This document shows positions 8,103 through 17,825 of a stretch of 64,000 bases of DNA, piece after piece (the stretch's first letter is position 1; each line of letters begins with the position of its first letter). The DNA is from Polaribacter sp. Hel1_85 (GTDB lineage: Bacteria > Bacteroidota > Bacteroidia > Flavobacteriales > Flavobacteriaceae): contig NZ_JPDS01000003.1 in the NCBI RefSeq assembly GCF_000766795.1, forward strand, positions 124,001-188,000, read 5' to 3'. The notes beneath the pieces are model-generated. The model was not told the DNA's origin and did not search any database. It saw only the letters and a list, made by a program, of their open reading frames with translations. The position numbers were made by a program, and so were the translations under genes.

Positions 8103-9363
8103 CATTTTTGCACAAATCGATTGGATTTTAGTTTTTCTATTCATTACTCTTGTTGGTTTTGGTTGGATGAATATTTATGCGGCTTCTAAAACGGAAGAGA
8201 ATAATCAAATATTAGACTTTTCAACTAAATACGGAAAACAAATTATCTGGATTGCTTTAAGTGTTCCGTTAATAATTATTATCCTTTTTTTTAATTCAAA
8301 ATTTTACGAGCGATTTTCCAGTATTTTTTATGTTATTTCATTAATTGCTTTGGTCTTGTTATTTCCTCTTGGAAAAGAAATAAACGGCGCTAAATCTTGG
8401 TTTAACTTTGGCGCTATGAGTTTGCAGCCCTCTGAATTTGTTAAAGCTTTTACAGCTTTAGCTGTTGCTAAACTTTTAAGTGACAGACAATACAATTTAA
8501 AGCTAATAAAAAATCAAATAAAAGCTTTTATCATTGTTTTTACTCCTGCTCTTTTAATAACATTACAGCCCGATGCAGGTTCTGCATTAATTTATCTTTC
8601 GTTCTTTTTTGTTTTAAACAGAGAAGGCTTAACACTAAATTATATAATTTTTGGGTCCTTACTAATCATTCTTTTTATTTTAACAATTTTCTTTGGATAC
8701 ATTCCCATCCTACTATCTTTATTAATTCTGATTACTATTGGAGTTTTTTACGCCATTTACAAAGGCGGAAAAAGGTTTATTCGTTTTAATTGGTACAAAG
8801 TATTAACTATTTATTTAGTTTCAACACTTTTTATGTTTGTAACAAATTTTACCTACAATAAAGTTTTTAAACAACATCATAGAGATCGTTTTGAAGTTCT
8901 ATTAGGACTTAAAACTGACAAAAAAAACATAGGTTATAATTCCCACCAATCCGAATTAACAATTAGTTCTGGTAGTTGGACAGGTAAAGGTTTTTTAAAA
9001 GGTGACATTACTAAAGGAGATTTTGTACCAGAACAACACACAGATTACATTTTTAGTACTGTTGGTGAAGAATGGGGCTTTCTAGGAAGTAGTTTTGTAA
9101 TTATTCTTTTTATGTTGATGCTATATCGCATTATCTACCTCGCAGAAACTCACAACAACAAATTTGGACGAATATATGGTTATGGAGTAGCTTCTATTCT
9201 CTTTTTTCATATTATTGTTAATATAGGAATGGTTATTGGCTTATTACCTACTGTTGGAATTCCTCTTCCCTTTTTTAGCTATGGAGGCTCTTCTCTTTGG
9301 GGTTTCACAGTCTTGTTATTTATCTTTATAAGATTAGATGCTCATAAAAACTACGATTGGTAA
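8083..9363 (+). CDS. rodA: SEDS peptidoglycan glycosyltransferase RodA
   Basis: 426 residues with about ten transmembrane segments. SEDS family hallmarks are visible: GAKSWFNFGAMSLQPSEFVK, PDAGSAL, and VGIPLPFFSYGGSS near the C-terminus. It polymerises lipid II glycan strands together with PBP2. An extra-long periplasmic loop between the middle helices (TYNKVFKQHHRDRFEVLLG) is usual in Bacteroidota. The start MRQERNN lies inside mrdA, which makes translational coupling likely. It is the last gene of the elongasome operon. Confidence 0.95.
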   Translation: MRQERNNIFAQIDWILVFLFITLVGFGWMNIYAASKTEENNQILDFSTKYGKQIIWIALSVPLIIIILFFNSKFYERFSSIFYVISLIALVLLFPLGKEINGAKSWFNFGAMSLQPSEFVKAFTALAVAKLLSDRQYNLKLIKNQIKAFIIVFTPALLITLQPDAGSALIYLSFFFVLNREGLTLNYIIFGSLLIILFILTIFFGYIPILLSLLILITIGVFYAIYKGGKRFIRFNWYKVLTIYLVSTLFMFVTNFTYNKVFKQHHRDRFEVLLGLKTDKKNIGYNSHQSELTISSGSWTGKGFLKGDITKGDFVPEQHTDYIFSTVGEEWGFLGSSFVIILFMLMLYRIIYLAETHNNKFGRIYGYGVASILFFHIIVNIGMVIGLLPTVGIPLPFFSYGGSSLWGFTVLLFIFIRLDAHKNYDW

Positions 9364-9604
9364 GTTCTAACTACAAATCAACTAATAGCTTTATTCGTAT
9401 TTTGATAATGTCTTTTAAATACAAGTTGATTCTTCAAAAATTAGTTAATTCAAAATAACCTTATAATATTCTTTAAAATTAGAAGTACAATTTTAGCCAA
9501 TACAACTATTTTATTTTTCTAACATTGAAAAACAGTACCAAAAAGATATATCAACACTTTATATTATAAATTCAGAAAAAAGAAAATTAAAACTTTACTT
9601 TTAA
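9364..9604. other. Gene-free spacer between rodA and rpsT
   Basis: AT-rich; no ORF with coding character, no RNA-like structure and no clear hairpin apart from the rpsT terminator at its right end. Confidence 0.5.
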
Positions 9605-9640
9605 AAATAAAAAAAACTCTGAATTTTCATTCAGAGCTTT
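9605..9640 (-). terminator. rpsT terminator
   Basis: On the minus strand a stem CTCTGAA/TTCAGAG with a short loop is followed by a run of T. It lies 26 bases past the rpsT stop codon. Confidence 0.75.
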
Positions 9641-9665
9641 TAAATTTTATGATAATATAAAAATC

Positions 9666-9917
9666 TTACATTGCAGCAACGTGCTTTGTTAATTTAGATT
9701 TTAAATTAGCAGCTTTGTTTTTGTGGATAATGTTATTCTTAGCTAACTTATCTAACATAGAAATAACTTTACCTAATTTCCCTTCTGCATCTTTCTTATC
9801 TTCTGCAGAACGTAAATCTCTTACAGCATTACGAGTAGTTTTATGCTGATATTTGTTACGTAACCTTTTAGCTTCGTTACTTCTAATTCTCTTTAATGCT
9901 GACTTATGATTTGCCAT
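9666..9917 (-). CDS. rpsT: 30S ribosomal protein S20
   Basis: 83 residues, basic and helical, with the S20 opening [20 protein letters not shown] and closing [17 protein letters not shown]. It binds 16S rRNA early in small-subunit assembly. It lies 36 bases downstream of tRNA-Glu on the same strand and probably shares its promoter (10057-10064). Confidence 0.97.
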   Translation of the reverse strand: MANHKSALKRIRSNEAKRLRNKYQHKTTRNAVRDLRSAEDKKDAEGKLGKVISMLDKLAKNNIIHKNKAANLKSKLTKHVAAM

Positions 9918-9953
9918 AATTCTTAATTTATTAGTTTTTTATATTAAAACTTG

Positions 9954-10025
9954 TAGTCCGTACGGGAATCGAACCCGTGTTACATGGATGAAAACCATGC
10001 GTCCTAACCCCTAGACGAACGGACC
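9954..10025 (-). tRNA. tRNA-Glu (anticodon TTC)
   Basis: 72-base cloverleaf on the minus strand. The acceptor stem GGTCCGT pairs with ACGGACT (one G-U). The anticodon stem CATGG/CCATG encloses the loop TTTTCAT, giving anticodon TTC. The T arm is CGGGTTCGATTCCCG. CCA is not encoded. A TATATTTG promoter lies upstream. Confidence 0.95.
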
Positions 10026-10056
10026 ATAACAATTAAATATGTCTCAATTGCGGGTG

Positions 10057-10064
10057 CAAATATA
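10057..10064 (-). promoter_or_regulatory. tRNA-Glu / rpsT promoter -7 element
   Basis: Minus strand reads TATATTTG followed by CA, an exact TAnnTTTG match 32 bases before the mature tRNA 5' end. Confidence 0.6.
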
Positions 10065-10121
10065 CAACGTTTTTTAAATTCTGCAAGAATTTTGTAAAAA
10101 AAATCACTTTTTTTTTCAAAA

Positions 10122-11600
10122 TTAATAAGCCTTTGCAAAAAGCACTCTTTTTGTTGAAGGTTTACCCGTTAAAACACAGACTCCTACCTCCTCTTTTGCA
10201 TCATTTGGAATACATCTAATAGTTGCCTTTGTATATTCTTTAATTCTATCTTCAGTCTCTTCTGTACCATCCCAATGAGCTGAAACAAAACCGCCTTTAT
10301 TCTTTATTACTTTTTTAAATTCTTTAAAATCATCTACAACAGTAGTATGCTCTTTCCTAAAACCAATTGCTCGATTAAATAAATTATCCTGAATTTCTTC
10401 TAAAAGATTCTCTATAAATAAAACTGCATCATCTTGTGCAACAGTTTGTTTCTCTAAAGTATCTCTTCTTGCAATTTCTAAAGTTCCGTTTTCTAAATCT
10501 CTGTTTCCAATAGCAACTCTAACCGGAACTCCTTTTAATTCATATTCTGCAAACTTTGCTCCGGGTCTAAAAGTATCTCTAGTATCAAACTTTACTGAAA
10601 TTCCTTTTTTGCGCAATTGTTTTACAAATAAGTTCATTTTCTCTGAAATAGCTTCCAATTGTACTTCACCTTTATAAACAGGTACAATAACCACTTGAAT
10701 AGGCGCTAACTTTGGAGGAAGCACTAAGCCAAAATCATCAGAATGCGTCATAATTAAACCACCAATTAAACGAGTAGAAACTCCCCAAGAAGTTGCCCAA
10801 ACATATTCTTTTTTTCCTTCTTTAGAAGTAAACTTTACATCAAAAGCTTTTGCAAAATTTTGACCTAAGAAATGGCTTGTTCCTGCCTGTAATGCTTTAC
10901 CATCTTGCATTAAAGCTTCTATAGTATATGTATCTTCTGCACCTGCAAATCTTTCGCTATCAGATTTTACTCCTTTTACAACGGGCATTGCCATAAAGTT
11001 TTCTGCGAACTCAGCATAAACATCTTGCATTTGTCTAGATTCTGCTACTGCTTCTGCTTTTGTAGCATGTGCTGTATGCCCTTCTTGCCATAAAAACTCT
11101 GCTGTTCTTAAAAATAAACGTGTGCGCATTTCCCAACGCACAACATTTGCCCATTGATTAATTAATAATGGTAAATCTCTATAAGATTGAATCCATCCTT
11201 TATAAGTATTCCAAATAATTGCTTCAGAAGTTGGTCTTACAACTAGCTCTTCTTCTAATTTAGCTTCAGGATCTACTCTTAATTTTCCTGGATTATCAGG
11301 ATCATTTTGTAAACGATAATGTGTAACAACTGCACATTCTTTTGCAAAACCTTCTGCATTTTTTTCTTCTGCTTCAAACAAGCTTTTAGGTACAAATAAC
11401 GGAAAATAAGCATTCTCATGTCCTGTTTCTTTAAACATTCTATCTAGCTCTGCTTGCATCTTTTCCCAGATTGCAAAACCATATGGTTTTATTACCATAC
11501 AACCTCTCACTGCAGAGTTTTCAGCTAAATCTGCTTTTACTACTAATTCATTATACCATTTTGAATAATCGTCGGCTCTTTTTGTTAAATGTTTGCTCAT
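10122..11600 (-). CDS. proS: Prolyl-tRNA synthetase
   Basis: 492 residues: the short ProRS form without the bacterial editing insertion, also found in archaea and eukaryotes and usual in Bacteroidota. It charges tRNA-Pro with proline. Class II motifs: motif 2 near [21 protein letters not shown], which also contains the proline-pocket [13 protein letters not shown], and motif 3 around [17 protein letters not shown]. The anticodon-binding domain follows, and the chain ends with the C-terminal Tyr (FAKAY) characteristic of this form. It is a single gene, upstream of tRNA-Glu on the same strand. Confidence 0.96.
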   Translation of the reverse strand: MSKHLTKRADDYSKWYNELVVKADLAENSAVRGCMVIKPYGFAIWEKMQAELDRMFKETGHENAYFPLFVPKSLFEAEEKNAEGFAKECAVVTHYRLQNDPDNPGKLRVDPEAKLEEELVVRPTSEAIIWNTYKGWIQSYRDLPLLINQWANVVRWEMRTRLFLRTAEFLWQEGHTAHATKAEAVAESRQMQDVYAEFAENFMAMPVVKGVKSDSERFAGAEDTYTIEALMQDGKALQAGTSHFLGQNFAKAFDVKFTSKEGKKEYVWATSWGVSTRLIGGLIMTHSDDFGLVLPPKLAPIQVVIVPVYKGEVQLEAISEKMNLFVKQLRKKGISVKFDTRDTFRPGAKFAEYELKGVPVRVAIGNRDLENGTLEIARRDTLEKQTVAQDDAVLFIENLLEEIQDNLFNRAIGFRKEHTTVVDDFKEFKKVIKNKGGFVSAHWDGTEETEDRIKEYTKATIRCIPNDAKEEVGVCVLTGKPSTKRVLFAKAY

Positions 11601-11757
11601 AGTTAAAAGTTTGGCACAAATATTGTTACCTTTAAAGTGAAAGTTTTGTTAAAAAATTAGTATCTATTTTACAAAAACGATACAAAATTACTATAATTTA
11701 AAGAGTTTTTAGCAAGATTTAATTAATAAAATAAGTATTCATCTAAATATAATCATC

Positions 11758-13059
11758 ATGAAACTACAAAATATAAACCTTAACACAAACCGACTATTAT
11801 TATTACTTACAACAAGCTTGCTGTTGGTTTCTTGTGGAACTTATCAAAATGCATCTAATGATGATGGCATTTATGGTGATGATACTGCCGTAAAAGAAAA
11901 AAAGAAAGTAGTTATTGTTGATGAAGAAGAATATAAAGATTACGAAGACAATTATTTTTTAAACAAATTAAATAGTTTAGAAAATATAGATAATAATGAT
12001 GTTTTTACAGAAGTAGATGATTATAATACTGTAGACACCATTTATGTTGATGAAGAAATAATAGATGAAACTTTAAATTATAATCCTAATCAACCTTGGG
12101 GACAAGGTGAAAATAATGACGTAGTAGTTCATATAAATTTAAATACAAATCCTTATTGGAATGATTTTTATGGTTATGGATATTATGATAATTGGGGTTA
12201 CAGAAACTGGAGAAACCGAGGTTATGGTTGGAATTACAATCCTTACTGGCATCCATATCATAATTACTATGCATGGAACGTAGGGTTTTATACACCTTTT
12301 TATTACCAACCTTACTACTACGGATATTCAAATCCTTATAGAAATTATAACAACAGATACAATAATAATTATTACAGAAATAGAAATTATAGTAGAAGAA
12401 CTGCAAACAATAATACTTACAGAAGAAATAGTAGTGTAAATTCTAGAAATAGAAGTACAACTAGCAGAAGAACAAATTCTTCTGTAAATAGAAAACCCAC
12501 AACTTCTTCTAGAAGAAGTAGTAACACTTCAACTTCTCCTAGAAGAAGTTCTACAACAAGAGGAACCTCTACTACAAGAAGAAGCACATCACCAACAAGA
12601 AGTACAAGAAGTAGCTCTTCTACAAGAAGCAGTTCTGGAAGCAGAAGAAATATTGCAAGTGTAGACGCATCTAATGCAAATATTAGAAACCATAGACAAG
12701 TTGTTGTAGTAAGAAGATCTTCAACTCCTTCAACTTCTAGAAGATCTTATAATTCCACAAATAGAAATTCTAATACTTCTACAAGAGGAACTGTAAGAAG
12801 CACAACAAGAAACAACTCTTCAACTAGAAGTACTACTAACAACTCTTCAAGCAGGAGCTATAATAATTCTTCTAGAAGCAATAATAATTATAAACCTTCA
12901 ACCAGAAGTTCTTCTTCTACAAGATCATCTTCATCTAGAAGTTCATCAACAAGAAGTACACCAAGTAGAAGCAGCTCTAGAAGTTCATCAACAAGAAGCT
13001 CTAGTTCAAGCAGAAGTTCGTCATCAAGAAGTTCTTCATCATCTAGAAGAAGAAATTAA
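11758..13059 (+). CDS. Lipoprotein with a long Arg/Ser-rich C-terminal tail
   Basis: 433 residues. The N-terminal signal ends in a lipobox (LLLVSCG, Cys about 26). An acidic segment (KVVIVDEEEYKDYEDNYF) and a Tyr/Asn/Gly/Trp-rich region (about 120-210) follow, then a tail of about 200 residues made almost wholly of Ser, Arg, Thr and Asn (TRSSSSTRSSS type). The tail carries high positive charge. I recognise no enzymatic domain. Related low-complexity lipoproteins are common in Flavobacteria; cell-surface binding to polyanions is a plausible role (inference). It is 23 bases upstream of the OmpP1/FadL gene, likely the same transcript. Confidence 0.7.
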   Translation: MKLQNINLNTNRLLLLLTTSLLLVSCGTYQNASNDDGIYGDDTAVKEKKKVVIVDEEEYKDYEDNYFLNKLNSLENIDNNDVFTEVDDYNTVDTIYVDEEIIDETLNYNPNQPWGQGENNDVVVHINLNTNPYWNDFYGYGYYDNWGYRNWRNRGYGWNYNPYWHPYHNYYAWNVGFYTPFYYQPYYYGYSNPYRNYNNRYNNNYYRNRNYSRRTANNNTYRRNSSVNSRNRSTTSRRTNSSVNRKPTTSSRRSSNTSTSPRRSSTTRGTSTTRRSTSPTRSTRSSSSTRSSSGSRRNIASVDASNANIRNHRQVVVVRRSSTPSTSRRSYNSTNRNSNTSTRGTVRSTTRNNSSTRSTTNNSSSRSYNNSSRSNNNYKPSTRSSSSTRSSSSRSSSTRSTPSRSSSRSSSTRSSSSSRSSSSRSSSSSRRRN

Positions 13060-13082
13060 TCTAAATTAGAAAAACATTTAAA

Positions 13083-14450
13083 ATGAAAAAGTTTATAACA
13101 ATAGCGATTTTTTTCGCAGCAACAATTACGTCTTATTCGCAATCTTTAGGGTATCAAGATTTAGGTATTTTATTTTCACAAAATGATGAAAATGGTTCTG
13201 CACGTTTTACAGCAATGAGTGGTGCTTTTGGAGCATTAGGAGGAGATGTTTCTGCAATGAGTATTAATCCTGCAGGTATTGCAATATTTAAAAACAGCTC
13301 TTTTTCTGGCACATTTAATTCTAGAAATTCTGATATTATTGCTGATTATTATGGAAAATCATTGACAACACAAAATCAATTTTTTAATCTTTCTCATGCT
13401 GGTGCCGTTTTAGTTTTTGATAGCGCTTACAATTCTGAATGGAATAAATTTGCAATTGGTTTTAACTATAGAATTACAAAAGATTTTTCTAATAATTTTT
13501 TAGCACAAGGAAATAGTGGTGTTGCTACTTTTAGAGATTCACCTTTAGATAACAGTGTTCCTGCCATAGATTTTAATATTGCAGATGAACAACGTTTTTC
13601 TAATAATTATAATGGTGAAATTTCTGAGTTAAATATTGCCTTTTCATCTGTTCATCAAAAGAAATTATATGTTGGATTAGGATTAAACTTTTATGACTTA
13701 AACTTTAGTCAACAAACACTTTTAACAGAGTTTAATAGTGATGTAAATGGAAATGAATTAGATGTAGATTTATATCAAGAAAACATTACAACAGGTACTG
13801 GTTTTTCTGCAAATGCAGGATTTATTTACAAAGCACATCCTAATTTTAGATTTGGTTTAGCCTACCAAACACCAACTTGGTATTCAGAAATTTTACAAGA
13901 CACCAATTTTAACCAAGATAATGATATTGATATTGGAGAAACTACATTTTATCAAGGAAGCCAAGATTTAACAGAGTATAATGAATGGCAATACATCAGC
14001 TATAGTTTAAAAACACCAAGTAAATTAACTGCAAGTGCTGCGTTTATTTTTGGAAAAGATGGTTTAATAAGTTTTGATTATATCAATAAAGGGTACCAAA
14101 ACATGAAATTATCTAACGGTGTTTTTAATGATGAAAATCAGTTTTATCAAAATGAATTAAGAAACACGCATTCTTACAATGTTGGTACAGAATGGAGATT
14201 AGATAGATTTAGTGTTAGAGGTGGGTATAAATTTGAACAGAGTCCAGATATACTAGCTTTAGATTCTGATAACTTAAAAGGATATTCTTTAGGTGCAGGA
14301 TATAACTTTGGAAGTTTTAAATTAGATTTTTCTTATACTGATAATAATAAAACTAGCCCATATAACTTCTACCCTGGCTTTAATGTAAATCCAGCAGAAT
14401 TACAATTAGACAACAAAACAATTACGGCTACAGTTACTTTAAATCTGTAA
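13083..14450 (+). CDS. OmpP1/FadL-family outer-membrane protein
   Basis: 455 residues. Signal peptide (cleavage after SYSQ), then the family N-terminal hatch pattern FTAMSGAFGALGGDVSAMS and INPAGIAIFK, followed by alternating beta-strands and a terminal strand TITATVTLNL ending in a hydrophobic residue. It is a predicted 14-stranded barrel for uptake of hydrophobic compounds. Flavobacterial members are often labelled hemin receptor, but the substrate is unknown. It is co-oriented with the preceding lipoprotein and closed by a strong terminator at 14470-14514. Confidence 0.82.
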   Translation: MKKFITIAIFFAATITSYSQSLGYQDLGILFSQNDENGSARFTAMSGAFGALGGDVSAMSINPAGIAIFKNSSFSGTFNSRNSDIIADYYGKSLTTQNQFFNLSHAGAVLVFDSAYNSEWNKFAIGFNYRITKDFSNNFLAQGNSGVATFRDSPLDNSVPAIDFNIADEQRFSNNYNGEISELNIAFSSVHQKKLYVGLGLNFYDLNFSQQTLLTEFNSDVNGNELDVDLYQENITTGTGFSANAGFIYKAHPNFRFGLAYQTPTWYSEILQDTNFNQDNDIDIGETTFYQGSQDLTEYNEWQYISYSLKTPSKLTASAAFIFGKDGLISFDYINKGYQNMKLSNGVFNDENQFYQNELRNTHSYNVGTEWRLDRFSVRGGYKFEQSPDILALDSDNLKGYSLGAGYNFGSFKLDFSYTDNNKTSPYNFYPGFNVNPAELQLDNKTITATVTLNL

Positions 14451-14469
14451 TTTTTAAACGCTTAAAATT

Positions 14470-14514
14470 AAATTCCGCTTAAACAGATAAACACTGTCTT
14501 TAAGCGGAATTTTT
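14470..14514 (+). terminator. Terminator after the OmpP1/FadL gene
   Basis: A long stem AAATTCCGCTTAAA against TTTAAGCGGAATTT is followed by TTTT. Confidence 0.85.
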
Positions 14515-14555
14515 ATTTAACATATCAAAAACATTTCTGTTTCCCTTTTTTCCCT

Positions 14556-14563
14556 TAATTTTG
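14556..14563 (+). promoter_or_regulatory. nfu-menG-porT promoter -7 element
   Basis: TAATTTTG followed by CA. It overlaps a possible in-frame TTG start at 14561, which therefore should not be used, and lies 21 bases before the ATG at 14585. Confidence 0.7.
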
Positions 14564-14584
14564 CAATTCAATTTTTTCAAGACA

Positions 14585-15490
14585 ATGAAAGACGTAAAGA
14601 TCACAATTCAAGAAACTACCAACAATACAATTATAAAATTTAACACCAATCAAGTTTTAATAAATGGTGGAAGTTATGAATATAGCAATATAGACGAAGC
14701 AAAGAATTCGCCTTTAGCACAACAGTTATTCTACTTACCATTTGTAAAGAAGATTTTTATAACAGCAAATTTTATTGCTATACAACGTTTTGATATTTTA
14801 GAATGGATAGATGTACAAGAAGAAGTTAAAGAGCAAATTGAAGCTTACTTAAATGACGATGGTGTTGTTGTAGAGGAAAACCCAACATCAAAAAAAGAAG
14901 CAATTGAGGTATATTCTGAGGTTACACCAAACCCTTCAGTAATGAAATTTGCAACCAACAAAGCGCTAACGCAAACAAATGTTGAATATAAAAACATTGA
15001 TGAAGCGAGCAAATCTTCTCCTTTAGCACAAGCTGTTTTTAATTTTCCTTTTGTAAAAGAAGTATTTATTTCTGATAATTATGTTTCTGTTACAAAATAC
15101 GACATGGTAGAATGGAGTGATGTTTTTGCAGAAGTAAGAACTTTTATTCGTGAGTACTTAGTTTCTGGTAAGGCGATAATTAAAGAACTTCCAACAGAAA
15201 AGAAATCTACTAAAGAAGATAAAGTTGAAGTACCTAAAGTACAATTAGAAGGAATTGAAGCACAAATTGTAGATATTTTAGATGAATATATAAAACCTGC
15301 TGTTGCTAGCGATGGAGGAAATATAGCTTTTCGCTCTTATGACGAAGAAAACAAAATAGTAAGTGTTATTTTACAAGGTGCTTGTAGTGGATGCCCTTCT
15401 TCTACTGCTACTTTAAAAAACGGAATAGAAAACTTACTAAAAGAAATGCTACCAAATCAAATAAATGAAGTGGTAGCAATTAACGGTTAA
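14585..15490 (+). CDS. NifU-like Fe-S scaffold with duplicated Nfu N-terminal domain
   Basis: 301 residues from the ATG at 14585; the upstream in-frame TTG at 14561 overlaps the promoter. Two tandem Nfu N-terminal domains (about 1-95 and 110-200) share the pattern [19 protein letters not shown] / [19 protein letters not shown]. The C-terminal NifU domain carries the cluster-binding Cys-x-x-Cys in GACSGCPSS (about 266 and 269). It delivers Fe-S clusters to apo-proteins in the cytoplasm. It lies 4 bases upstream of menG and is probably co-transcribed with menG and porT. The duplicated N-terminal domain is common in this class but not universal. Confidence 0.9.
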   Translation: MKDVKITIQETTNNTIIKFNTNQVLINGGSYEYSNIDEAKNSPLAQQLFYLPFVKKIFITANFIAIQRFDILEWIDVQEEVKEQIEAYLNDDGVVVEENPTSKKEAIEVYSEVTPNPSVMKFATNKALTQTNVEYKNIDEASKSSPLAQAVFNFPFVKEVFISDNYVSVTKYDMVEWSDVFAEVRTFIREYLVSGKAIIKELPTEKKSTKEDKVEVPKVQLEGIEAQIVDILDEYIKPAVASDGGNIAFRSYDEENKIVSVILQGACSGCPSSTATLKNGIENLLKEMLPNQINEVVAING

Positions 15491-15494
15491 TAGA

Positions 15495-16226
15495 ATGTCA
15501 GCAGAAAAGATAAACCCATACAAAGGTTCTAAACTTGGTAAGAAAGAGCAAGTTGCTAAAATGTTTGATAACATTTCTGAAAATTACGATGGTTTAAACA
15601 GAGTTATTTCTTTAGGAATTGATGTAAAATGGCGTAAAAAAGTAGTGAAGATTGTTGGGCAAAACAATCCGAAACAAATTTTAGATATCGCCACAGGAAC
15701 TGGAGACTTAGCTATAATGATGGCTGCTTTAAATCCTGATAGAATTGTAGGTTTAGACATTTCTGAAGGAATGTTAGAAGTTGGAAAACAAAAAATTGCA
15801 AAAGAAAATCTATCAGACAAAATAGAAATGATTGTTGGCGATTCAGAAGAAATGCCTTTTAAGGATAATACTTTTGATGCAATTACAGTTTCATTTGGAG
15901 TTAGAAACTTCGCAAACTTAAACAAAGGAATTAAAGAAATTGCTAGAGTTTTAAAACCGACAGGTGTTTTGGTTATTTTAGAAACCTCTAATCCAACCAA
16001 GTTCCCTTTTAAACAGGGCTATAAATTATATACTAATTTATTTTTACCAATTGTAGGCAAGTTATTTTCTAAAGACAAAGTTGCCTATTCATACTTATCA
16101 AAATCTGCAAATTCTTTTCCTTTTGGAGAAGCATTCAACAATATTTTACAAAAAAATGGGTTTACAAATACAGAAGATAAACCCGTAACTTTTGGAGTTG
16201 CTACAATTTATACTGCATGTAAATAA
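15495..16226 (+). CDS. menG: Demethylmenaquinone methyltransferase
   Basis: 243 residues of the UbiE/MenG class I SAM-dependent methyltransferase family. Motif I is [16 protein letters not shown] and motif II is near [16 protein letters not shown], with the family signature FGVRNF. It methylates demethylmenaquinone in the last step of menaquinone synthesis. Flavobacteria respire with menaquinone, so menG fits better than ubiE. Its stop codon overlaps the porT start by one base; the menG-porT order is conserved in Flavobacteria. Confidence 0.95.
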   Translation: MSAEKINPYKGSKLGKKEQVAKMFDNISENYDGLNRVISLGIDVKWRKKVVKIVGQNNPKQILDIATGTGDLAIMMAALNPDRIVGLDISEGMLEVGKQKIAKENLSDKIEMIVGDSEEMPFKDNTFDAITVSFGVRNFANLNKGIKEIARVLKPTGVLVILETSNPTKFPFKQGYKLYTNLFLPIVGKLFSKDKVAYSYLSKSANSFPFGEAFNNILQKNGFTNTEDKPVTFGVATIYTACK

Positions 16227-16936
16227 TGATGAGTAAAAAATTTATAATTTTCAGTTTTTTCCTTTTAACTTCAATTACTTTTTTTGCACAAAATGAAGGG
16301 GTTGAATATCTACCAACTTTTGATAAAAGAAAATTACATTATGGCTTTTATTTAGGTCTAAACCAAAATGATTTTAAAGTAAGTTTAAAAGATGTTCCTT
16401 CGGTTCCAAATGCAAGTATAACTGTAGAACCTACTGCTGGATTTAATGTAGGTTTAATCGCAGATTTACGATTGCATAAAAATTTAAACTTACGTTTTGA
16501 ACCTGGTTTAATAACCAATGCTAAAAAAATATATTTTAATCACTTAGCAATACCTCAAGACAGTGTTAGAGAAGCCAGTTCTACTTATTTACACATTCCG
16601 TTATTATTAAAATTTAGTACAGATAAATATAAAAATATTCGTCCTTTTCTATTAGCTGGTGTTTCATATAACTACAATTTTTCTAGTAGTGAAGACAACC
16701 AAGATGATAATTTTGCAGGACAATTTAGAATGAATACAAGCAACTTTATGTATGAAGTTGGTGTAGGTGTAGACTTTTATTTATACTTCTTTAAATTCTC
16801 TCCTTCTATTCGTGGAATTTTTGCAATAAACAACGAGATTAAATATGACAATCCTGCAAATGGAACAAGTCAGTGGACAGCTCCTGTAAATTATATGGGA
16901 ACTCGTGGTGTATTTCTTACTTTTGCTTTTGAGTAG
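16226..16936 (+). CDS. porT: PorT family outer-membrane protein (type IX secretion)
   Basis: 236 residues. Signal peptide (FFAQ), then a small beta-barrel pattern (KLHYGFYLGLNQNDFKV, PLLLKFSTDKYKNIRPFLLAG), ending in a terminal aromatic strand FLTFAFE. PorT is needed for the type IX secretion system, which exports gliding adhesins and polysaccharidases such as the alginate lyase at 39063-40805. Identification rests on the N-terminal pattern, size and one-base overlap with menG, a classic flavobacterial arrangement. A generic PorT-family porin is the alternative. Confidence 0.85.
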   Translation: MMSKKFIIFSFFLLTSITFFAQNEGVEYLPTFDKRKLHYGFYLGLNQNDFKVSLKDVPSVPNASITVEPTAGFNVGLIADLRLHKNLNLRFEPGLITNAKKIYFNHLAIPQDSVREASSTYLHIPLLLKFSTDKYKNIRPFLLAGVSYNYNFSSSEDNQDDNFAGQFRMNTSNFMYEVGVGVDFYLYFFKFSPSIRGIFAINNEIKYDNPANGTSQWTAPVNYMGTRGVFLTFAFE

Positions 16937-17024
16937 ATATTAGTTGTAAAGTTTTAAAGTAAAAAAGTTGCAAAGTTTAATGCAGCGATTTTTAAAGGTA
17001 TTTTTTCAAACTTGCTAACAAAAA

Positions 17025-17756
17025 CTAACAACCTCGTTTAAACTCACTTAATAAAATAGCAGTAGCTGTAGCTACGTTTAAACTTTCAGTTTCTTGTATT
17101 TCTCCAAATCTTGGTATCGAAATTTTATTAGTAATCAACTTTTTTATTTCATTAGAAACTCCATTAGCTTCATTTCCCATAATAAGAATTCCTTCTTTTG
17201 GTAAATTCGTTTTGTATACGTTTTCACCATCCATATCTGCAATAAAAGTTGGTAAATTAGTTGCTGATAAATATTCAGCTAAATCTACATAACGTATAGA
17301 AATTCTTGTTAAAGACCCCATACTTGCTTGCACAACTTTTTGGTTAAAACAATCTACGGTGTCTTTTGAGCAAATTAACTCCTCAACACCAAACCAATCA
17401 CATAAACGAATAATGGTTCCTAAATTTCCAGGATCATTTATAGCGTCTAAAGCAATAACTAACCCTTTGTTTTTAAAAGCTTTTTCATCAGGAAACTTAA
17501 ACAAACCTAAAACTTTATTGGGTGTTTTTAAATTACTTATTTTCTTTAAATCTGTTTCAGAAATCCGAACTATATTTTCATCAGAAATATTCGTAGAAAA
17601 ATCATCAGTACAAAAAAGTGTTTCAACTTCAAGAGAAGAATTCAATAATTCTTGCACCACTTTTATACCTTCTGCTATAAATAATTTATGCTTTTGTCTA
17701 TACTTTTTTTGAGATAAACTTGTTATTAATTTAAATTGATTTTTTGATATACTCAT
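17025..17756 (-). CDS. TrmH-family (SpoU) RNA 2'-O-methyltransferase
   Basis: 243 residues. An N-terminal substrate-binding domain is followed by a SPOUT knot with the three motifs: NDPGNLGTIIRLCDWFGV, GILIMGNEANGVS and IPRFGEIQETESLNVATA. It methylates a ribose in tRNA or rRNA using SAM; the exact target cannot be told from sequence. It is convergent with porT and divergent from the TamL-like gene. Confidence 0.9.
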   Translation of the reverse strand: MSISKNQFKLITSLSQKKYRQKHKLFIAEGIKVVQELLNSSLEVETLFCTDDFSTNISDENIVRISETDLKKISNLKTPNKVLGLFKFPDEKAFKNKGLVIALDAINDPGNLGTIIRLCDWFGVEELICSKDTVDCFNQKVVQASMGSLTRISIRYVDLAEYLSATNLPTFIADMDGENVYKTNLPKEGILIMGNEANGVSNEIKKLITNKISIPRFGEIQETESLNVATATAILLSEFKRGC

Positions 17757-17794
17757 TAATTGATTGTAAATAGAAATAAACCGTCGAAAAATAC

Positions 17795-17802
17795 TATTTT
17801 TG
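17795..17802 (+). promoter_or_regulatory. Promoter -7 element of the TamL-like gene
   Basis: TATTTTTG, 23 bases before the ATG at 17826. It lies inside the longest possible reading frame (TTG at 17760), so it argues for the downstream start. Confidence 0.6.
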
Positions 17803-17825
17803 ATTTTGATAGCATTGCTAAATTA

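Noticed and set aside
12420..13059. Repetitive DNA in the Arg/Ser tail, possible repeat array
   Set aside because: It is in-frame low-complexity coding sequence, not spaced identical repeats; not CRISPR.
14561..14584. Upstream in-frame TTG start of the nfu gene
   Set aside because: It overlaps an exact promoter element (14556-14563); the ATG at 14585 gives the expected Nfu N-terminus.
17760..17825. Upstream TTG start of the TamL-like gene
   Set aside because: It would place 22 polar residues before a clean lipoprotein signal, and a promoter element lies inside the extra segment.
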